Source of the DNA: Clostridia bacterium
Lineage (GTDB): Bacteria > Bacillota > Clostridia > Peptostreptococcales > Anaerovoracaceae
Length of the DNA stretch: 64,000 nucleotides
NCBI GenBank assembly: GCA_900754795.1
Contig: CAAEEA010000061.1
Span: 4,549 to 68,548 of the forward strand
Direction of reading: 5' to 3'
Positions 9,482-18,429 of the stretch are shown here, piece by piece. The position numbers and the translations under genes are program-made. The notes beneath the pieces are model-generated. The model worked only from the letters and a program-made list of their open reading frames with translations. It was not told the DNA's origin and did not search any database. Position 1 is the stretch's first letter. Each line of letters starts with the position of its first letter.

Positions 9482-10228
9482 ATGAGGATACCTTTTATAG
9501 CCGGTAACTGGAAAATGTATAAGACCATAGAAGAAGCCCGCGAATTCGCCCGCGAATTCAGACCGCTTTACCATGATACGGATGTAAAGACCGCCGTCTT
9601 CGCGCCTTTTCCTCAGCTTGCCGCTCTTGTGGAAGAATTTCGTGGAAGCGGAATCGGCGTTGGAGCCCAGAACGTTCACTATGAACGGGAAGGAGCTTTC
9701 ACCGGAGAGATTTCTGTTCCGATGCTCAGAGAACTTGGCGTGGATTACTGCCTTGTGGGTCATTCGGAAAGACGTCAGTATTTCGCGGAAACAGACGATA
9801 CGGTTAACAGAAAAATAAAGGCGCTCCTGGCGGGAGACATTCTGCCGGTGGTATGCGTCGGTGAAAATCTGCGGCAGAGAGAAGCAGGGCATGAACAGAC
9901 GGTGGTTTCCGGTCAGATCGCCGGAGCTTTCCGGGGAATAAGTCCGGAGGACGCCGCGAAAATAACAGTCGCCTATGAGCCCGTATGGGCCATAGGAACC
10001 GGAAAGACCGCTACCCCTGATCAGGCTCAGGAAATGTGCTCGTGCATAAGGAAAGAACTGACCGGACTCTATGATGAAGAGACGGCTGACAGGATCGTAA
10101 TTCAGTACGGGGGCAGCGTAAAACCGGAAAATATTTCTGAAATAATGAACATGGATGAAATAGACGGCGCGCTGGTAGGCGGAGCCAGTCTGGACCCCTT
10201 AAAATTTATTGAAATCGTGAACTTTTGA
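9482..10228 (+). CDS. tpiA: Triosephosphate isomerase
   Basis: Interconverts dihydroxyacetone phosphate and glyceraldehyde-3-phosphate. The 248-residue TIM barrel has Lys in NWKMYKT, the catalytic His in VGHSERRQ, the catalytic Glu in AYEPVWAIGTG, the flexible lid, and the phosphate-binding YGGSVKPEN and GGASLDP loops. Third gene of the gap-pgk-tpiA operon; a GGAGAG site precedes the ATG. No phosphoglycerate mutase or enolase gene follows, unlike in many Bacillota. Confidence 0.97.
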   Translation: MRIPFIAGNWKMYKTIEEAREFAREFRPLYHDTDVKTAVFAPFPQLAALVEEFRGSGIGVGAQNVHYEREGAFTGEISVPMLRELGVDYCLVGHSERRQYFAETDDTVNRKIKALLAGDILPVVCVGENLRQREAGHEQTVVSGQIAGAFRGISPEDAAKITVAYEPVWAIGTGKTATPDQAQEMCSCIRKELTGLYDEETADRIVIQYGGSVKPENISEIMNMDEIDGALVGGASLDPLKFIEIVNF

Positions 10229-10229
10229 C

Positions 10230-10259
10230 TTGATTTGATAAAGAGCGATATGGTATAAT
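10230..10259 (+). promoter_or_regulatory. SigA-type promoter for secG
   Basis: TTGATT, 18 bases, TATAAT with a TGG extension just before the -10 box. It lies directly after the tpiA stop codon and about 30 bases before secG. Confidence 0.65.
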
Positions 10260-10288
10260 TATCAAGTTAAAATGTTAGGAGGATAGAA

Positions 10289-10519
10289 ATGAGACTTTTC
10301 TTAATGATTTTGCTTGCTGTCGCCAGCATTATCCTGATAGCCAGCGTATTGCTCCAGTCAGGAAACAGCTCCGGCCTCTCCGGATCCATAGCGGGAGGAG
10401 CGGAACAGCTTTTCGGCAAAAAAAAGAGCAAAGGTTACGAAGCTATTTTAGCCAAAGTTACCGCGGTAGCGGCGGTGCTGTTCATCGTCATCGCGGTGGT
10501 TCTGGTTATGATGGAATAG
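10289..10519 (+). CDS. secG: Preprotein translocase subunit SecG
   Basis: A 76-residue membrane protein with two hydrophobic helices (about 3-20 and 53-74) joined by a Gly/Ser-rich cytoplasmic loop (SGNSSGLSGSIAGGAEQLFGKKKSKG). This layout, including the FGKKK turn, is diagnostic of SecG, which assists the SecYE channel. AGGAGG precedes the start. It has its own promoter and is followed by a hairpin and the pyrophosphatase gene, rather than by rnr-smpB as is common. Confidence 0.92.
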   Translation: MRLFLMILLAVASIILIASVLLQSGNSSGLSGSIAGGAEQLFGKKKSKGYEAILAKVTAVAAVLFIVIAVVLVMME

Positions 10520-10561
10520 ATTGAGCTGTTATCAGTCGAACTAATCATTATATTTTCAATG

Positions 10562-10592
10562 GAAATAAGAGGTACGGCGTGCCTCTTATTTC
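10562..10592 (+). other. Hairpin between secG and the pyrophosphatase gene
   Basis: An 11-bp perfect inverted repeat (gaaataagagg / cctcttatttc) with a 9-nt loop. No T-run follows it on the plus strand, so it is more likely an RNA-processing or stabilising element, or a weak attenuator, than a terminator. The AGGAGG of the next gene begins 18 bases downstream. Confidence 0.5.
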
Positions 10593-10624
10593 GGCGTTAA
10601 AATGTCAACAGGAGGTAAATGATA

Positions 10625-12637
10625 ATGGACATTTTTACTGTATGCGCGGCCGTGTTTGGTCTGATCGTGGCATTCTGCCTCGCTTCATGGATCATCAAGG
10701 CCCCTGAAGGTACAGACAGAATGAAAGAAATCTCCGGCTATATCAGAGAAGGCGCCATGGCTTTCCTCAAAAGGGAATACAAGACGATGGCCATCGTGAT
10801 CATCGCCCTGTTCCTGCTGATAGGTCTGGGACTTCAGAGCTGGACTACCGCGGTCCTGTACGTGTTCGGAGCGCTGCTCTCCGTACTGGCGGGATTTTTC
10901 GGTATGCAGGTTGCTACAAAAGGTAACGTGAGAACTGCCAATGCCGCTATGGAATCCGGCATGAACAAGGCTCTCAAGATCGCTTTCAGGAGCGGAGCCG
11001 TTATGGGTCTTTGCGTATCCGGTCTCGGACTCTTCGGCCTTGGCGTGGTTATATGCGTGCTCGACCTGGCAACTGTAATGCAGTGTGTTACAGGTTTCGG
11101 ACTGGGAGCTTCTTCAATGGCTCTGTTCGGAAGGGTAGGCGGCGGTATCTATACAAAGGCTGCCGATGTGGGCGCTGACCTTGTAGGTAAGGTTGAAGCC
11201 GGCATCCCTGAAGACGATCCGAGAAACCCGGCTGTTATCGCCGACAACGTAGGTGACAATGTCGGAGACGTAGCCGGTATGGGATCCGACCTGTTTGAAT
11301 CATATGTAGGTTCTATAATCTCAGCTGTTACTCTTGCTGCCGTTGCTGTTAACGAATCAACTGAGATGTCAACTTTCGACGCTACGGACGCTGCCCTGTT
11401 CCCGCTGATAATCTCAGCCGTGGGAGTGATCGCGTCAGTTATCGGCGTACTCTGTGTAAGAGGAAAAGAAGGCGGAAACCCTGCCAACGCTCTTAACATG
11501 GGTACTTATATCAGTGGTATCATCGTAATAATCGCTACCGTTGTACTGTCCAACTCTCTGCTTGGCAGCTACACTTACGCGGCCGCCATCATCGCTGGTC
11601 TCGTTGTCGGTATAGCGATAGGAAAGATCACAGAGATTTATACTTCCGCGGATTACAAATCAGTTAAGAAAATCGCGGATCAGTCACAGACAGGAGCCGC
11701 CACCACTATCATCAGCGGACTGGGCGTAGGCATGATGTCTACTCTGTGGCCGATAATCCTCATCTGTGTAGGTGTATTTGTAGCTTATCAGTTTGCCGGA
11801 CTTTACGGTATCGCGCTTTCCGCGGTAGGAATGCTGTCAACTACGGGAATGACTGTAGCCGTTGACGCTTACGGTCCTGTATCCGACAATGCCGGCGGTA
11901 TCGCGGAGATGTCTGAGCTTCCTGAGGAAGTAAGAGAAATCACGGACAAGCTTGACTCCGTAGGAAACACGACCGCTGCCATAGGTAAAGGTTTTGCTAT
12001 CGGATCTGCCGCTCTGACCGCTCTGGCTCTGTTCGCTTCATATGCTGAAGTTACCAAGCTGGAACTCATCAGTCTGCTTGACCCGATCGTTATAATCGGA
12101 CTGTTCATCGGCGCCATGCTGCCGTTCCTCTTCTCGGCAATGACTATGAATTCCGTAGGCAAGGCCGCCAATCAGATGATCGAGGAAGTAAGAAGACAGT
12201 TCAGATCAGACTCGGGAATCATGGCCGGAACTTCCAAGCCTGACTACGCTAACTGTGTAGATATTTCAACCAAGGCTGCTCTGACGGAGATGATAATGCC
12301 TGGTCTGATGGCTATCATCGCTCCTCTGGCGGTAGGTATCGTACTGGGTACCGAGGCTCTCGGCGGAATGCTTGCCGGAGCGCTGTCCTCAGGCGTGCTC
12401 CTGGCCATAATGATGGCTAACGCCGGCGGCGCGTGGGATAATGCAAAGAAATATATCGAAAGCGGCAATTACGGCGGAAAGGGTTCAGAACCTCATAAGG
12501 CAGCCGTTGTAGGAGACACGGTAGGAGATCCGTTTAAGGATACTTCCGGTCCTTCCATCAACATTCTCATCAAGCTGATGACTATCGTTGCTGTAGTATT
12601 TGCTCCGCTGTTCGTATCAATCGGCGGACTGCTGTAA
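10625..12637 (+). CDS. hppA: Membrane-bound ion-translocating pyrophosphatase, K+-dependent type
   Basis: Couples hydrolysis of pyrophosphate to pumping of H+ or Na+ across the membrane. About 670 residues with some 16 membrane segments. The substrate site is visible in GAGIPEDD-type context as [18 protein letters not shown] followed by [17 protein letters not shown], and again near the C-terminus in [15 protein letters not shown]. In the segment [16 protein letters not shown] the position that is Lys in K+-independent enzymes is Ala, which marks the K+-dependent class; many of these pump Na+. An ATG also lies six bases earlier, but only three bases from the GGAGG; the start given has better spacing. 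Family firm, ion uncertain. Confidence 0.92.
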   Translation: MDIFTVCAAVFGLIVAFCLASWIIKAPEGTDRMKEISGYIREGAMAFLKREYKTMAIVIIALFLLIGLGLQSWTTAVLYVFGALLSVLAGFFGMQVATKGNVRTANAAMESGMNKALKIAFRSGAVMGLCVSGLGLFGLGVVICVLDLATVMQCVTGFGLGASSMALFGRVGGGIYTKAADVGADLVGKVEAGIPEDDPRNPAVIADNVGDNVGDVAGMGSDLFESYVGSIISAVTLAAVAVNESTEMSTFDATDAALFPLIISAVGVIASVIGVLCVRGKEGGNPANALNMGTYISGIIVIIATVVLSNSLLGSYTYAAAIIAGLVVGIAIGKITEIYTSADYKSVKKIADQSQTGAATTIISGLGVGMMSTLWPIILICVGVFVAYQFAGLYGIALSAVGMLSTTGMTVAVDAYGPVSDNAGGIAEMSELPEEVREITDKLDSVGNTTAAIGKGFAIGSAALTALALFASYAEVTKLELISLLDPIVIIGLFIGAMLPFLFSAMTMNSVGKAANQMIEEVRRQFRSDSGIMAGTSKPDYANCVDISTKAALTEMIMPGLMAIIAPLAVGIVLGTEALGGMLAGALSSGVLLAIMMANAGGAWDNAKKYIESGNYGGKGSEPHKAAVVGDTVGDPFKDTSGPSINILIKLMTIVAVVFAPLFVSIGGLL

Positions 12638-12655
12638 TCGCATAATCAAAAGAAA

Positions 12656-12689
12656 ACCCTCCGGTGATCTGCTGTGATCTTCGGAGGGT
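12656..12689. terminator. Bidirectional terminator between hppA and the HxlR gene
   Basis: An 8-bp stem (accctccg / cggagggt) with an 18-nt loop. TATTTTATC follows on the plus strand and GGTTTTCTTTTG on the minus strand, so it can serve both convergent genes. Confidence 0.65.
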
Positions 12690-12696
12690 ATTTTAT

Positions 12697-13032
12697 CTAT
12701 TCTGACATCATATATTCTCCCCACTCACTGAAAGCTTCAAGGACAGGCATGAGCCTGTCGGCTTTTTCTGTTGAGGAGTATTCGACTTTTACAGGCACCT
12801 GGAGGTATTCCGTCCTTTTTACAAGCCCTGCTTCTTCAAGCTCTTTGAGGGAACCTGCAAGAACCGTATTGGAGATACCGTCCATTTTTCGTTTCAGTTC
12901 GTTATATCGCATATTCCCCTGATTGTTAAGGGTGCATATGATCTGCATCTTCCATTTGCCGCCGACAATGGACATGGCAAAACTGAGAGGGCATTTTTCC
13001 AGGCACGGGCAGTCGTAATGAGTATCTATCAC
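12697..13032 (-). CDS. HxlR-family winged-helix transcriptional regulator
   Basis: A 111-residue DNA-binding protein. The N-terminal CPCLEKCPLSFAMSIVGGKWKMQII, the helix-turn-helix segment RYNELKRKMDGISNTVLAGSLKELEEAGLV and the wing KRTEYLQVPVKVEYSST match the HxlR family (YodB, HypR, QorR). Three Cys residues near the N-terminus could act as a redox or electrophile sensor as in YodB, which is inference. The start is GTG, chosen for the AAGGAGG eight bases upstream. It diverges from the LysE-type exporter, with about 100 bases between the starts, so it probably controls that gene and itself. Confidence 0.88.
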   Translation of the reverse strand: MIDTHYDCPCLEKCPLSFAMSIVGGKWKMQIICTLNNQGNMRYNELKRKMDGISNTVLAGSLKELEEAGLVKRTEYLQVPVKVEYSSTEKADRLMPVLEAFSEWGEYMMSE

Positions 13033-13071
13033 GGTAAGTTCCTCCTTACTTAATCATATTTTTTTGCGTTC

Positions 13072-13100
13072 TTGAATTTGATCAACAGCGGTAGTACAAT
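13072..13100 (+). promoter_or_regulatory. SigA-type promoter for the LysE-family exporter
   Basis: TTGAAT, 17 bases, TACAAT, in the divergent gap shared with the HxlR gene. It lies about 35 bases before the exporter start. Confidence 0.55.
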
Positions 13101-13135
13101 TATATCAGGTAAGAAAAAAGGAGTAAATACTTAAT

Positions 13136-13747
13136 ATGGAAATCTACATTCAGGGTCTGACCATGGGACTTGCATACGTAGCGCCCATAGGACTTCAAAA
13201 TCTGTTCGTTATCAACACGGCAATATCGCAGCCTCGTAAGAGAGTATATATTACAGCGCTGATTGTAATCTTTTTTGATATTACGCTGGGACTTGCCTGT
13301 TTCTTCGGGGTGGGAGCCGTAATGCAGGCTTCGCCGCTCCTTGAAATGGCAATTCTGCTCATCGGCAGTCTTATCGTGATCTGGATAGGTATCGGTCTTA
13401 TGAGATCCCATGACACGATGGATCATTCGACGAAGGTCGACGTGCCGATATTAAAAGTTATAACCACAGCCTGCGTTGTAACGTGGTTCAATCCGCAGGC
13501 TCTGATAGACGGCACCATGATGCTCGGAGCTTTTAAGGCTACCCTGCCGGCGGGAACAGACCTGTTCTTTGTCTCCGGATTCGCGTCCGCTTCAGTGCTG
13601 TGGTTCCTGGGAATAAGCACTGTAATCTCACTGTTCAGCGCCAAGATTACAGATAAAGCCCTCAGGGTGATAAACGTGATCTGCGGAGTCGTTATCATCT
13701 TCTACGGTGTCAAGCTGATGCTGAGCTTTATTAAGATGGTAATGTAA
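13136..13747 (+). CDS. LysE/ArgO-family amino-acid exporter
   Basis: A 203-residue inner-membrane protein with about six hydrophobic helices. The N-terminal GLTMGLAYVAPIGLQNLFVINTA and the mid segment VVTWFNPQALIDGTMMLG are the two signature regions of the LysE superfamily, whose best-known members export lysine or arginine. An AAAAGGAG site lies upstream at a longish distance. Divergent from an HxlR regulator, which may respond to the exported compound. The substrate cannot be read from the sequence. Confidence 0.85.
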   Translation: MEIYIQGLTMGLAYVAPIGLQNLFVINTAISQPRKRVYITALIVIFFDITLGLACFFGVGAVMQASPLLEMAILLIGSLIVIWIGIGLMRSHDTMDHSTKVDVPILKVITTACVVTWFNPQALIDGTMMLGAFKATLPAGTDLFFVSGFASASVLWFLGISTVISLFSAKITDKALRVINVICGVVIIFYGVKLMLSFIKMVM

Positions 13748-13768
13748 GAAAGTTTTATACCAGCAAAA

Positions 13769-13790
13769 AATACCGGCTTACGCCGGTATT
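13769..13790. terminator. Bidirectional terminator between the LysE-type gene and crt
   Basis: A 9-bp perfect stem (aataccggc / gccggtatt) with a 4-nt loop. A run of A residues on its left gives a T-run on the minus strand for crt; the plus-strand side is weaker. Confidence 0.65.
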
Positions 13791-13807
13791 TCAGTATGTA
13801 AAAAGTT

Positions 13808-14584
13808 CTATCTGTTTTTGAACTGAGCAGGTCTCTTTTCGAGGAAAGCCGCCATGCCTTCTTTCTGATCTTCTGTTCCGAAACATCCGCCGAAAGCTTC
13901 TGCTTCGAGAGCGCAGCCGGAGAACATATCAAGATGATATCCTTTGTTGATACATGTCTTGGACATGGCTACGGCGATAGGAGCCTTGGAAGCGATTTTT
14001 TTCGCTATCTCCTCGCATACCGGCATCAGGTCTTCAGGTTCTGTGACTTTCTCTACAAGACCGATCCGAAGAGCTTCATCCGCTCCTATGGTGTCGGCGG
14101 TGAGGATGAGCATTTTCGCCATGCCTTTGCCCACAAGTTTTGACAATCTCTGAGTGCCTCCGAATCCCGGAGTGATACCGAGACCGACTTCAGGCTGTCC
14201 GAATTTGGCTTTTGAGGAAGCTATTCTGAAATCGCATGCCATGGCAAGTTCGCAGCCGCCTCCGAGAGCAAAGCCGTTAACGGCGGCGATTACAGGTTTT
14301 TCCATCTTCTCCATAAAGTTCATGACTTTGTGGCCAAAGGCTCCGAAAGATCTGCCTTCGGCTACGGTAAGGGTGCTCATCTGGCCGATATCCGCGCCGG
14401 CTACAAATGAGCGGCCTTCGCCGGTAAGTATTACAACGCGGACACTGTCATCCGCGTCTATTTTGTTAAATACGTCAAAGAGTTCTTCGAGCACGGTTTT
14501 GTTGAGAGCGTTGAGAGTTTCCGGCCTGCTGATGGTAACATAACCCACAGAATCTTTAACTTCATATTTGATTGTCTGATACAT
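13808..14584 (-). CDS. crt: Crotonase (short-chain enoyl-CoA hydratase)
   Basis: Hydrates crotonyl-CoA to 3-hydroxybutyryl-CoA, a step of butyrate and butanol fermentation and of short-chain fatty-acid turnover. The 258-residue protein has the oxyanion-hole segments SFVAGADIGQM and NGFALGGGCELAMACD, and the two catalytic Glu residues in GGGCE and GQPEVGLGITPGFGGTQRLS. It is very similar in pattern to clostridial Crt. No thl, hbd, bcd or etf gene is next to it here, so in this genome crt stands alone or these genes lie elsewhere. It is transcribed from its own strong promoter. Confidence 0.92.
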   Translation of the reverse strand: MYQTIKYEVKDSVGYVTISRPETLNALNKTVLEELFDVFNKIDADDSVRVVILTGEGRSFVAGADIGQMSTLTVAEGRSFGAFGHKVMNFMEKMEKPVIAAVNGFALGGGCELAMACDFRIASSKAKFGQPEVGLGITPGFGGTQRLSKLVGKGMAKMLILTADTIGADEALRIGLVEKVTEPEDLMPVCEEIAKKIASKAPIAVAMSKTCINKGYHLDMFSGCALEAEAFGGCFGTEDQKEGMAAFLEKRPAQFKNR

Positions 14585-14629
14585 CTTTAATACATCCTTT
14601 CATAAAATCATAAAATACCTGACAGTGTG

Positions 14630-14658
14630 ATTATATCATCTTCGACTGTGTTAATCAA
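14630..14658 (-). promoter_or_regulatory. SigA-type promoter for crt
   Basis: Minus strand: TTGATT, 17 bases, TATAAT; about 45 bases upstream of the crt start. Near-consensus and well spaced. Confidence 0.75.
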
Positions 14659-14697
14659 CAAAAAGCGTCATAAAATTAACAAAAATCCCGAATTTTG

Positions 14698-14726
14698 TTG
14701 CAAAAATAAAAGCCGGTTGTTATAAT
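14698..14726 (+). promoter_or_regulatory. SigA-type promoter for the DUF975 gene
   Basis: TTGCAA, 17 bases, TATAAT; about 36 bases before the start codon. It is divergent from the crt promoter. Confidence 0.7.
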
Positions 14727-14762
14727 AAAATAGATTTATTATTTTCTTGAAAGGGGATAAAG

Positions 14763-15602
14763 ATGAACAATTATGTCGTATTCCAGCCCGCGTCAAAGTT
14801 CAGAGAAGTGGCGAGAGGAGCTCTTTCCGGCAAATGGGGACTGATGTTCGCGGGTATGCTGATATACTTTCTTTTCTCTACAGTAATGGAGACGGTGCTG
14901 AATTATTTTTTCCATATATTAAGATATGTGGAGCTTATTGACGGATATTATTACACTCTCCAGATCAACTACGCCGGCAACCTTTACAGCATGCTCGTTT
15001 CCGGTCCGCTGACCTGTGGTCTGATCATGTTCCTGATGGCATGTTTCAGAGATAAAAAAATAGATTACGGGCTGCCCCTCGAGGGATTCGGAATGTTCTG
15101 GAAAGCATTTTCCCTGTATATCATATATTCCGTTAAGATATGGCTCTGGTCTTTGCTGTTTGTTATTCCGGGCATCATAGCCACTTTCAGATACAGTATG
15201 TGCTTTTATCTGAGGGTAGACCATCCCGACTGGACGGCGGGGCAGTGTATCAGAGAGAGCGGGCGTCTGATGCGGGGCAACAAATGGAAGCTGTTTACCA
15301 TCCAGTTTTCTTTTATAGGCTGGGCTTTTCTCGCGGCGCTGGTTTCAACGGTTTTTGAGGAAATGGCGTCCACGGGAATTACTTATATAGTAATCGTGCT
15401 GATAGGACAGCTGCCGCTGCTTCTTGTGACAATGTATATGAGAATGGCTGAACTTGCGTTTTACGAGCTGCTTGCAGGCAATCTGATAATAGAAGGTCCA
15501 AATGGAATTCCTTATTCGGATATTTCACCGGATAACGAAACTTACGAAGACGTGATCCGCAAAAGGGAAGAACAAAGGGACCGTGATGAAGAAGGCCGCT
15601 GA
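14763..15602 (+). CDS. DUF975-like multi-pass membrane protein
   Basis: A 279-residue protein with an N-terminal basic stretch (FREVARGALSGKWG) and about five to six hydrophobic helices. The segment IPGIIATFRYSMCFYLRVD, then SGRLMRGNKWKLFTIQFSFIGWAFLAAL, is the pattern of the DUF975 family (G-N-K-W ... L-S-F-I-G-W), common in Bacillota and of unknown function. The C-terminal 50 residues are acidic and charged, probably cytoplasmic. AAAGGGG precedes the start and it has its own promoter. Role unknown. Confidence 0.75.
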   Translation: MNNYVVFQPASKFREVARGALSGKWGLMFAGMLIYFLFSTVMETVLNYFFHILRYVELIDGYYYTLQINYAGNLYSMLVSGPLTCGLIMFLMACFRDKKIDYGLPLEGFGMFWKAFSLYIIYSVKIWLWSLLFVIPGIIATFRYSMCFYLRVDHPDWTAGQCIRESGRLMRGNKWKLFTIQFSFIGWAFLAALVSTVFEEMASTGITYIVIVLIGQLPLLLVTMYMRMAELAFYELLAGNLIIEGPNGIPYSDISPDNETYEDVIRKREEQRDRDEEGR

Positions 15603-15676
15603 TACGGACAATTGAAGAGAACAATACGAACCTCCCCGGCATAGTATGAAATATATTATGTTGAGGAGGTATCGTT

Positions 15677-16812
15677 TTGTCCGAAGAAAGACATTATTTC
15701 CCAGGCAATAATACTCCGCTGGGATTTTTTTCTTACTACGAAAATATCCTCGGTCAGAGAGAAGCAAATAAGATAATATGCGTTAAAGGCGGACCGGGCA
15801 GCGGCAAATCTACTTTTCTGCGCAGAATAGGGCAGCATTTTGCCTCTATGGGAGAACCGGTGGATCATCTCCACTGCTCCGCCGATGAAAATTCTCTCGA
15901 CGGGGTGGTTCTAAGACGCCGCAAGGTGGCTCTGATAGACGGAACCAGCCCTCATGTGACAGATCCTGTGACTCCCGGAGCCGTGGACATGATAGTAAAT
16001 CTCGGAGAATACTGGAATGAAGAAGGAATAGCGGAAAACAAAGATGAGATAATTGATCTGAGCGAGGAAACATCAAGGTGGTACAGGATTGCCTATAATT
16101 ACCTTAACGCCGCTGAGAGCGTTTACAGGAGCCTCGAGGAGATATACTCGGACGCGACCGAGAAAGGTGAAATATACAGACTGGTGGCGGGCATAATAGA
16201 AAGAGAGTATGGCAGAAAAGACATTTCTTTTGATACAGGAAGACAAAAAAATTTTTTGCCAGCGCCATAACAGGCGACGGAGTGATAAATTATCTGCCTA
16301 CCCTGCTTGGGGGAATGAACAGGATATATGTTATCAATGTTCCGGCAGGATATTCAAACAGCAGTTTTATGGAAATAATCGCCGAGGGAGCTGTCTACAG
16401 GGGACTTGATTCAGAAGCGTTCTATTGCTCCATGTGTCCTGAAGGAAAACCGGAACATATTCTGATACATCAGACAGGCACAGCTTTCATAACGGTAAAC
16501 AGGTATCATGATCTGGAGCCGTGGGAAATACCGTGCGAAGAGGGAAAGGAGCAGGAAGTGATACTGCTTGACATGAGCGATTACATGAACAAGGCGTATC
16601 TTGAAAAAAACGGGGAGCTCATAGAAACGTTAAATGAAGAATACGACATACTCCTGAACAAGTGCATAAGAAACCTCGCCAGAGCGAGGGACACGCACAT
16701 GACGATAGAAGATATGTACGCGCCCAATATGAACTTTACGGAGATTTCAGAGCTTGCTGTTCAAATCGAAAAAGAACTGGAAAAAATACCTGCCTCTTCT
16801 ATTATTTCATAA
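15677..16812 (+). pseudogene. P-loop ATPase of the PRK06851 type, split by a -1 frame change
   Basis: The first part (to the stop ending at 16270) carries an ATPase start, SEERHYFPGNNTPLGFFSYY, with a Walker A loop GGPGSGKST at 38-46. The second part, from about 16250 in the next frame, continues the same family: FASAITGDGVINYLPTLLGG and so on to 16812. Joined with one extra base or a -1 slip at the run of seven A and six T near 16245-16257, the product would be about 378 residues, a normal family length. The second P-loop that homologues usually have is degenerate here (NVPAGYSNSSF). The start is TTG with GAGGAGG seven bases upstream. Function of the family is unknown. The cause (error, mutation or recoding) is open. 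Confidence 0.75.
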
Positions 16813-16822
16813 TGATGTATGG

Positions 16823-16828
16823 TATAAT
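16823..16828 (+). promoter_or_regulatory. Extended -10 promoter for the Mur ligase gene
   Basis: TATAAT preceded by TGG (TGN-TATAAT). No good -35 box is seen at 16-18 bases. It lies about 55 bases before the start. Confidence 0.5.
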
Positions 16829-16842
16829 TATAACCGTATTTA

Positions 16843-16864
16843 GACCCGCCGATGCCGGCGGGTC
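16843..16864 (+). other. 5'-leader hairpin of the Mur ligase mRNA
   Basis: An 8-bp GC-rich stem (gacccgcc / ggcgggtc) with a 6-nt loop, starting about 15 bases after the -10 box and ending just before the ribosome binding site. No T-run follows, so it may protect the 5' end rather than terminate. Confidence 0.4.
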
Positions 16865-16882
16865 CGGAAAGAGGAATAAGCG

Positions 16883-18427
16883 ATGAGAATAAAAGATCTC
16901 AGGGAATACGTTTCATTATTTGAAAAGGACGGTATACTGATCCGGGCCGATCTTTCACCTCAGACAGAGGAGACAGAAGTAGAATACATTTCTTATAATT
17001 CCACAGATGTAAAGAAAGGGACTCTGTTCATATGCAAAGGCCTTAACTTCAAAGATCAGTATCTTTATGACGCCATAGAAAAAGGAGCCTTTTGCTATGT
17101 CGCTGAGAAGGTGATAAGGGAAGACTTTCCGCACATAATCGTAAGCGATATGAGAAAAGCCATGTCTGAGACCGGCAGGCTGTATTATGATTCGGTATGG
17201 AACGACAGGCTCAAAATGGTGGGAATAACAGGTACAAAAGGCAAATCCACCACAGCGACTTTTTTAAAGAGCATAATAGACGATTACTGCCGGGAAAATC
17301 ACAAAAAAGAAGCCGGCTTCATCTCAGGTATCTACACTTATAACGGGGCGAGCAAGGTCAAGGCGAAGAAGATGACGACGCCGGAAACTCTGCAGCTCCA
17401 TCGCCTTCTCGCGGAGTGCTCTGAAAACGGATGCGAGTACCTTGTAATGGAAACATCTTCTCAGGCGCTGAAATATGAGCGTACAGAAGCTCTAAAATAC
17501 CACACGGTAGTTTTTCTCAATGTATCGGAAGATCACATCTCCGACAGAGAACATCCGGACTTCGAGGATTATTTTACTTCAAAACTGAAGATCTTTGATC
17601 AGTGCCGCATCGGATGCGTCAACCTTGACATGGAGCAGCCCTTTCTTGACAGAGTCCTGAAAGCGGCGGCAGACAAGTGTGAGAAGGTGATAACTTTCAC
17701 CACAAAAGAAGAAATGTCACAAAGAGCCGATTATTACGGATATAATATCAGTTCTACTCCGTCAAGTGTGAGCTTCAGGGTCAGGCGCGACGGCAGGGAA
17801 GATGACATAACCGTGAGCATCGGAGGATATTATAACGCTTCTAACGCTATGGCCGCCATCGCGGCCGCCGGATCGCTGGACATCCCTTTTAAAAATATAA
17901 AGGAAGGACTCTGTGATGTAAAAGTAGCCGGAAGAATGGAGCTTTACCACCTTTCGGACAAGGACGTGGACGTGATAGTGGATTACGCCCATAACAAGAT
18001 AAGCTATCAGACGCTGTTTGAAAATGTGAAAAAACTGTATCCCGGAAGAAAGATACTGCTTGTCTTCGGGTGCCACGGGAACAAAGCCTATAACCGCAGA
18101 AAGGATCTTGGAGAGCTGGCCAACATATACGCTGACAGGATAGTCCTCACGGAACAGGATCCCGGCACTGAATCAGTTCTTGACATATGCGATCAGATAA
18201 AACAGTATATTGACAGGGACAAGCCTGTGACCACTGTGACAGACAGGGGAGAAGCCATAGCGGCTGCCTGTGAGATGGCTGAAGACGGATGGGTTATGGT
18301 AATCGCCGGCAACGGGGCTGACGGATATCAGAAGCGAGGGCTTACTTATGTTGAGCTCCCGACAGACGGAGAAAGGGTACAGGAATATATAGAAAAACAC
18401 CGATTAAACAAAGAAAGAAAGGCATAA
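16883..18427 (+). CDS. MurE-like Mur ligase; amino-acid specificity unclear
   Basis: A 514-residue ATP-dependent ligase of peptidoglycan synthesis, closest in layout to MurE, which adds the third amino acid to UDP-MurNAc-L-Ala-D-Glu. Visible are the N-terminal UDP-binding segment YISYNSTDVKKGTLF, the ATP loop GITGTKGKSTTATFL, METSSQAL, the Mg/ATP segments FLNVSEDH and VDYAHN, and FGCHGNKAYNRRKDLG. The loop that reads DNPR in diaminopimelate-adding MurE reads EQDPGTE here, so the Arg that binds diaminopimelate is missing. Lysine, ornithine or another substrate is possible, or a second, divergent Mur ligase. Two bases separate it from the MATE gene. Confidence 0.8.
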   Translation: MRIKDLREYVSLFEKDGILIRADLSPQTEETEVEYISYNSTDVKKGTLFICKGLNFKDQYLYDAIEKGAFCYVAEKVIREDFPHIIVSDMRKAMSETGRLYYDSVWNDRLKMVGITGTKGKSTTATFLKSIIDDYCRENHKKEAGFISGIYTYNGASKVKAKKMTTPETLQLHRLLAECSENGCEYLVMETSSQALKYERTEALKYHTVVFLNVSEDHISDREHPDFEDYFTSKLKIFDQCRIGCVNLDMEQPFLDRVLKAAADKCEKVITFTTKEEMSQRADYYGYNISSTPSSVSFRVRRDGREDDITVSIGGYYNASNAMAAIAAAGSLDIPFKNIKEGLCDVKVAGRMELYHLSDKDVDVIVDYAHNKISYQTLFENVKKLYPGRKILLVFGCHGNKAYNRRKDLGELANIYADRIVLTEQDPGTESVLDICDQIKQYIDRDKPVTTVTDRGEAIAAACEMAEDGWVMVIAGNGADGYQKRGLTYVELPTDGERVQEYIEKHRLNKERKA

Positions 18428-18429
18428 AT

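Noticed and set aside
8555..9892. A long open frame on the minus strand opposite pgk and tpiA
   Set aside because: It is the shadow of two highly conserved plus-strand genes, lacks a ribosome binding site and has a low-complexity, unfamiliar product.
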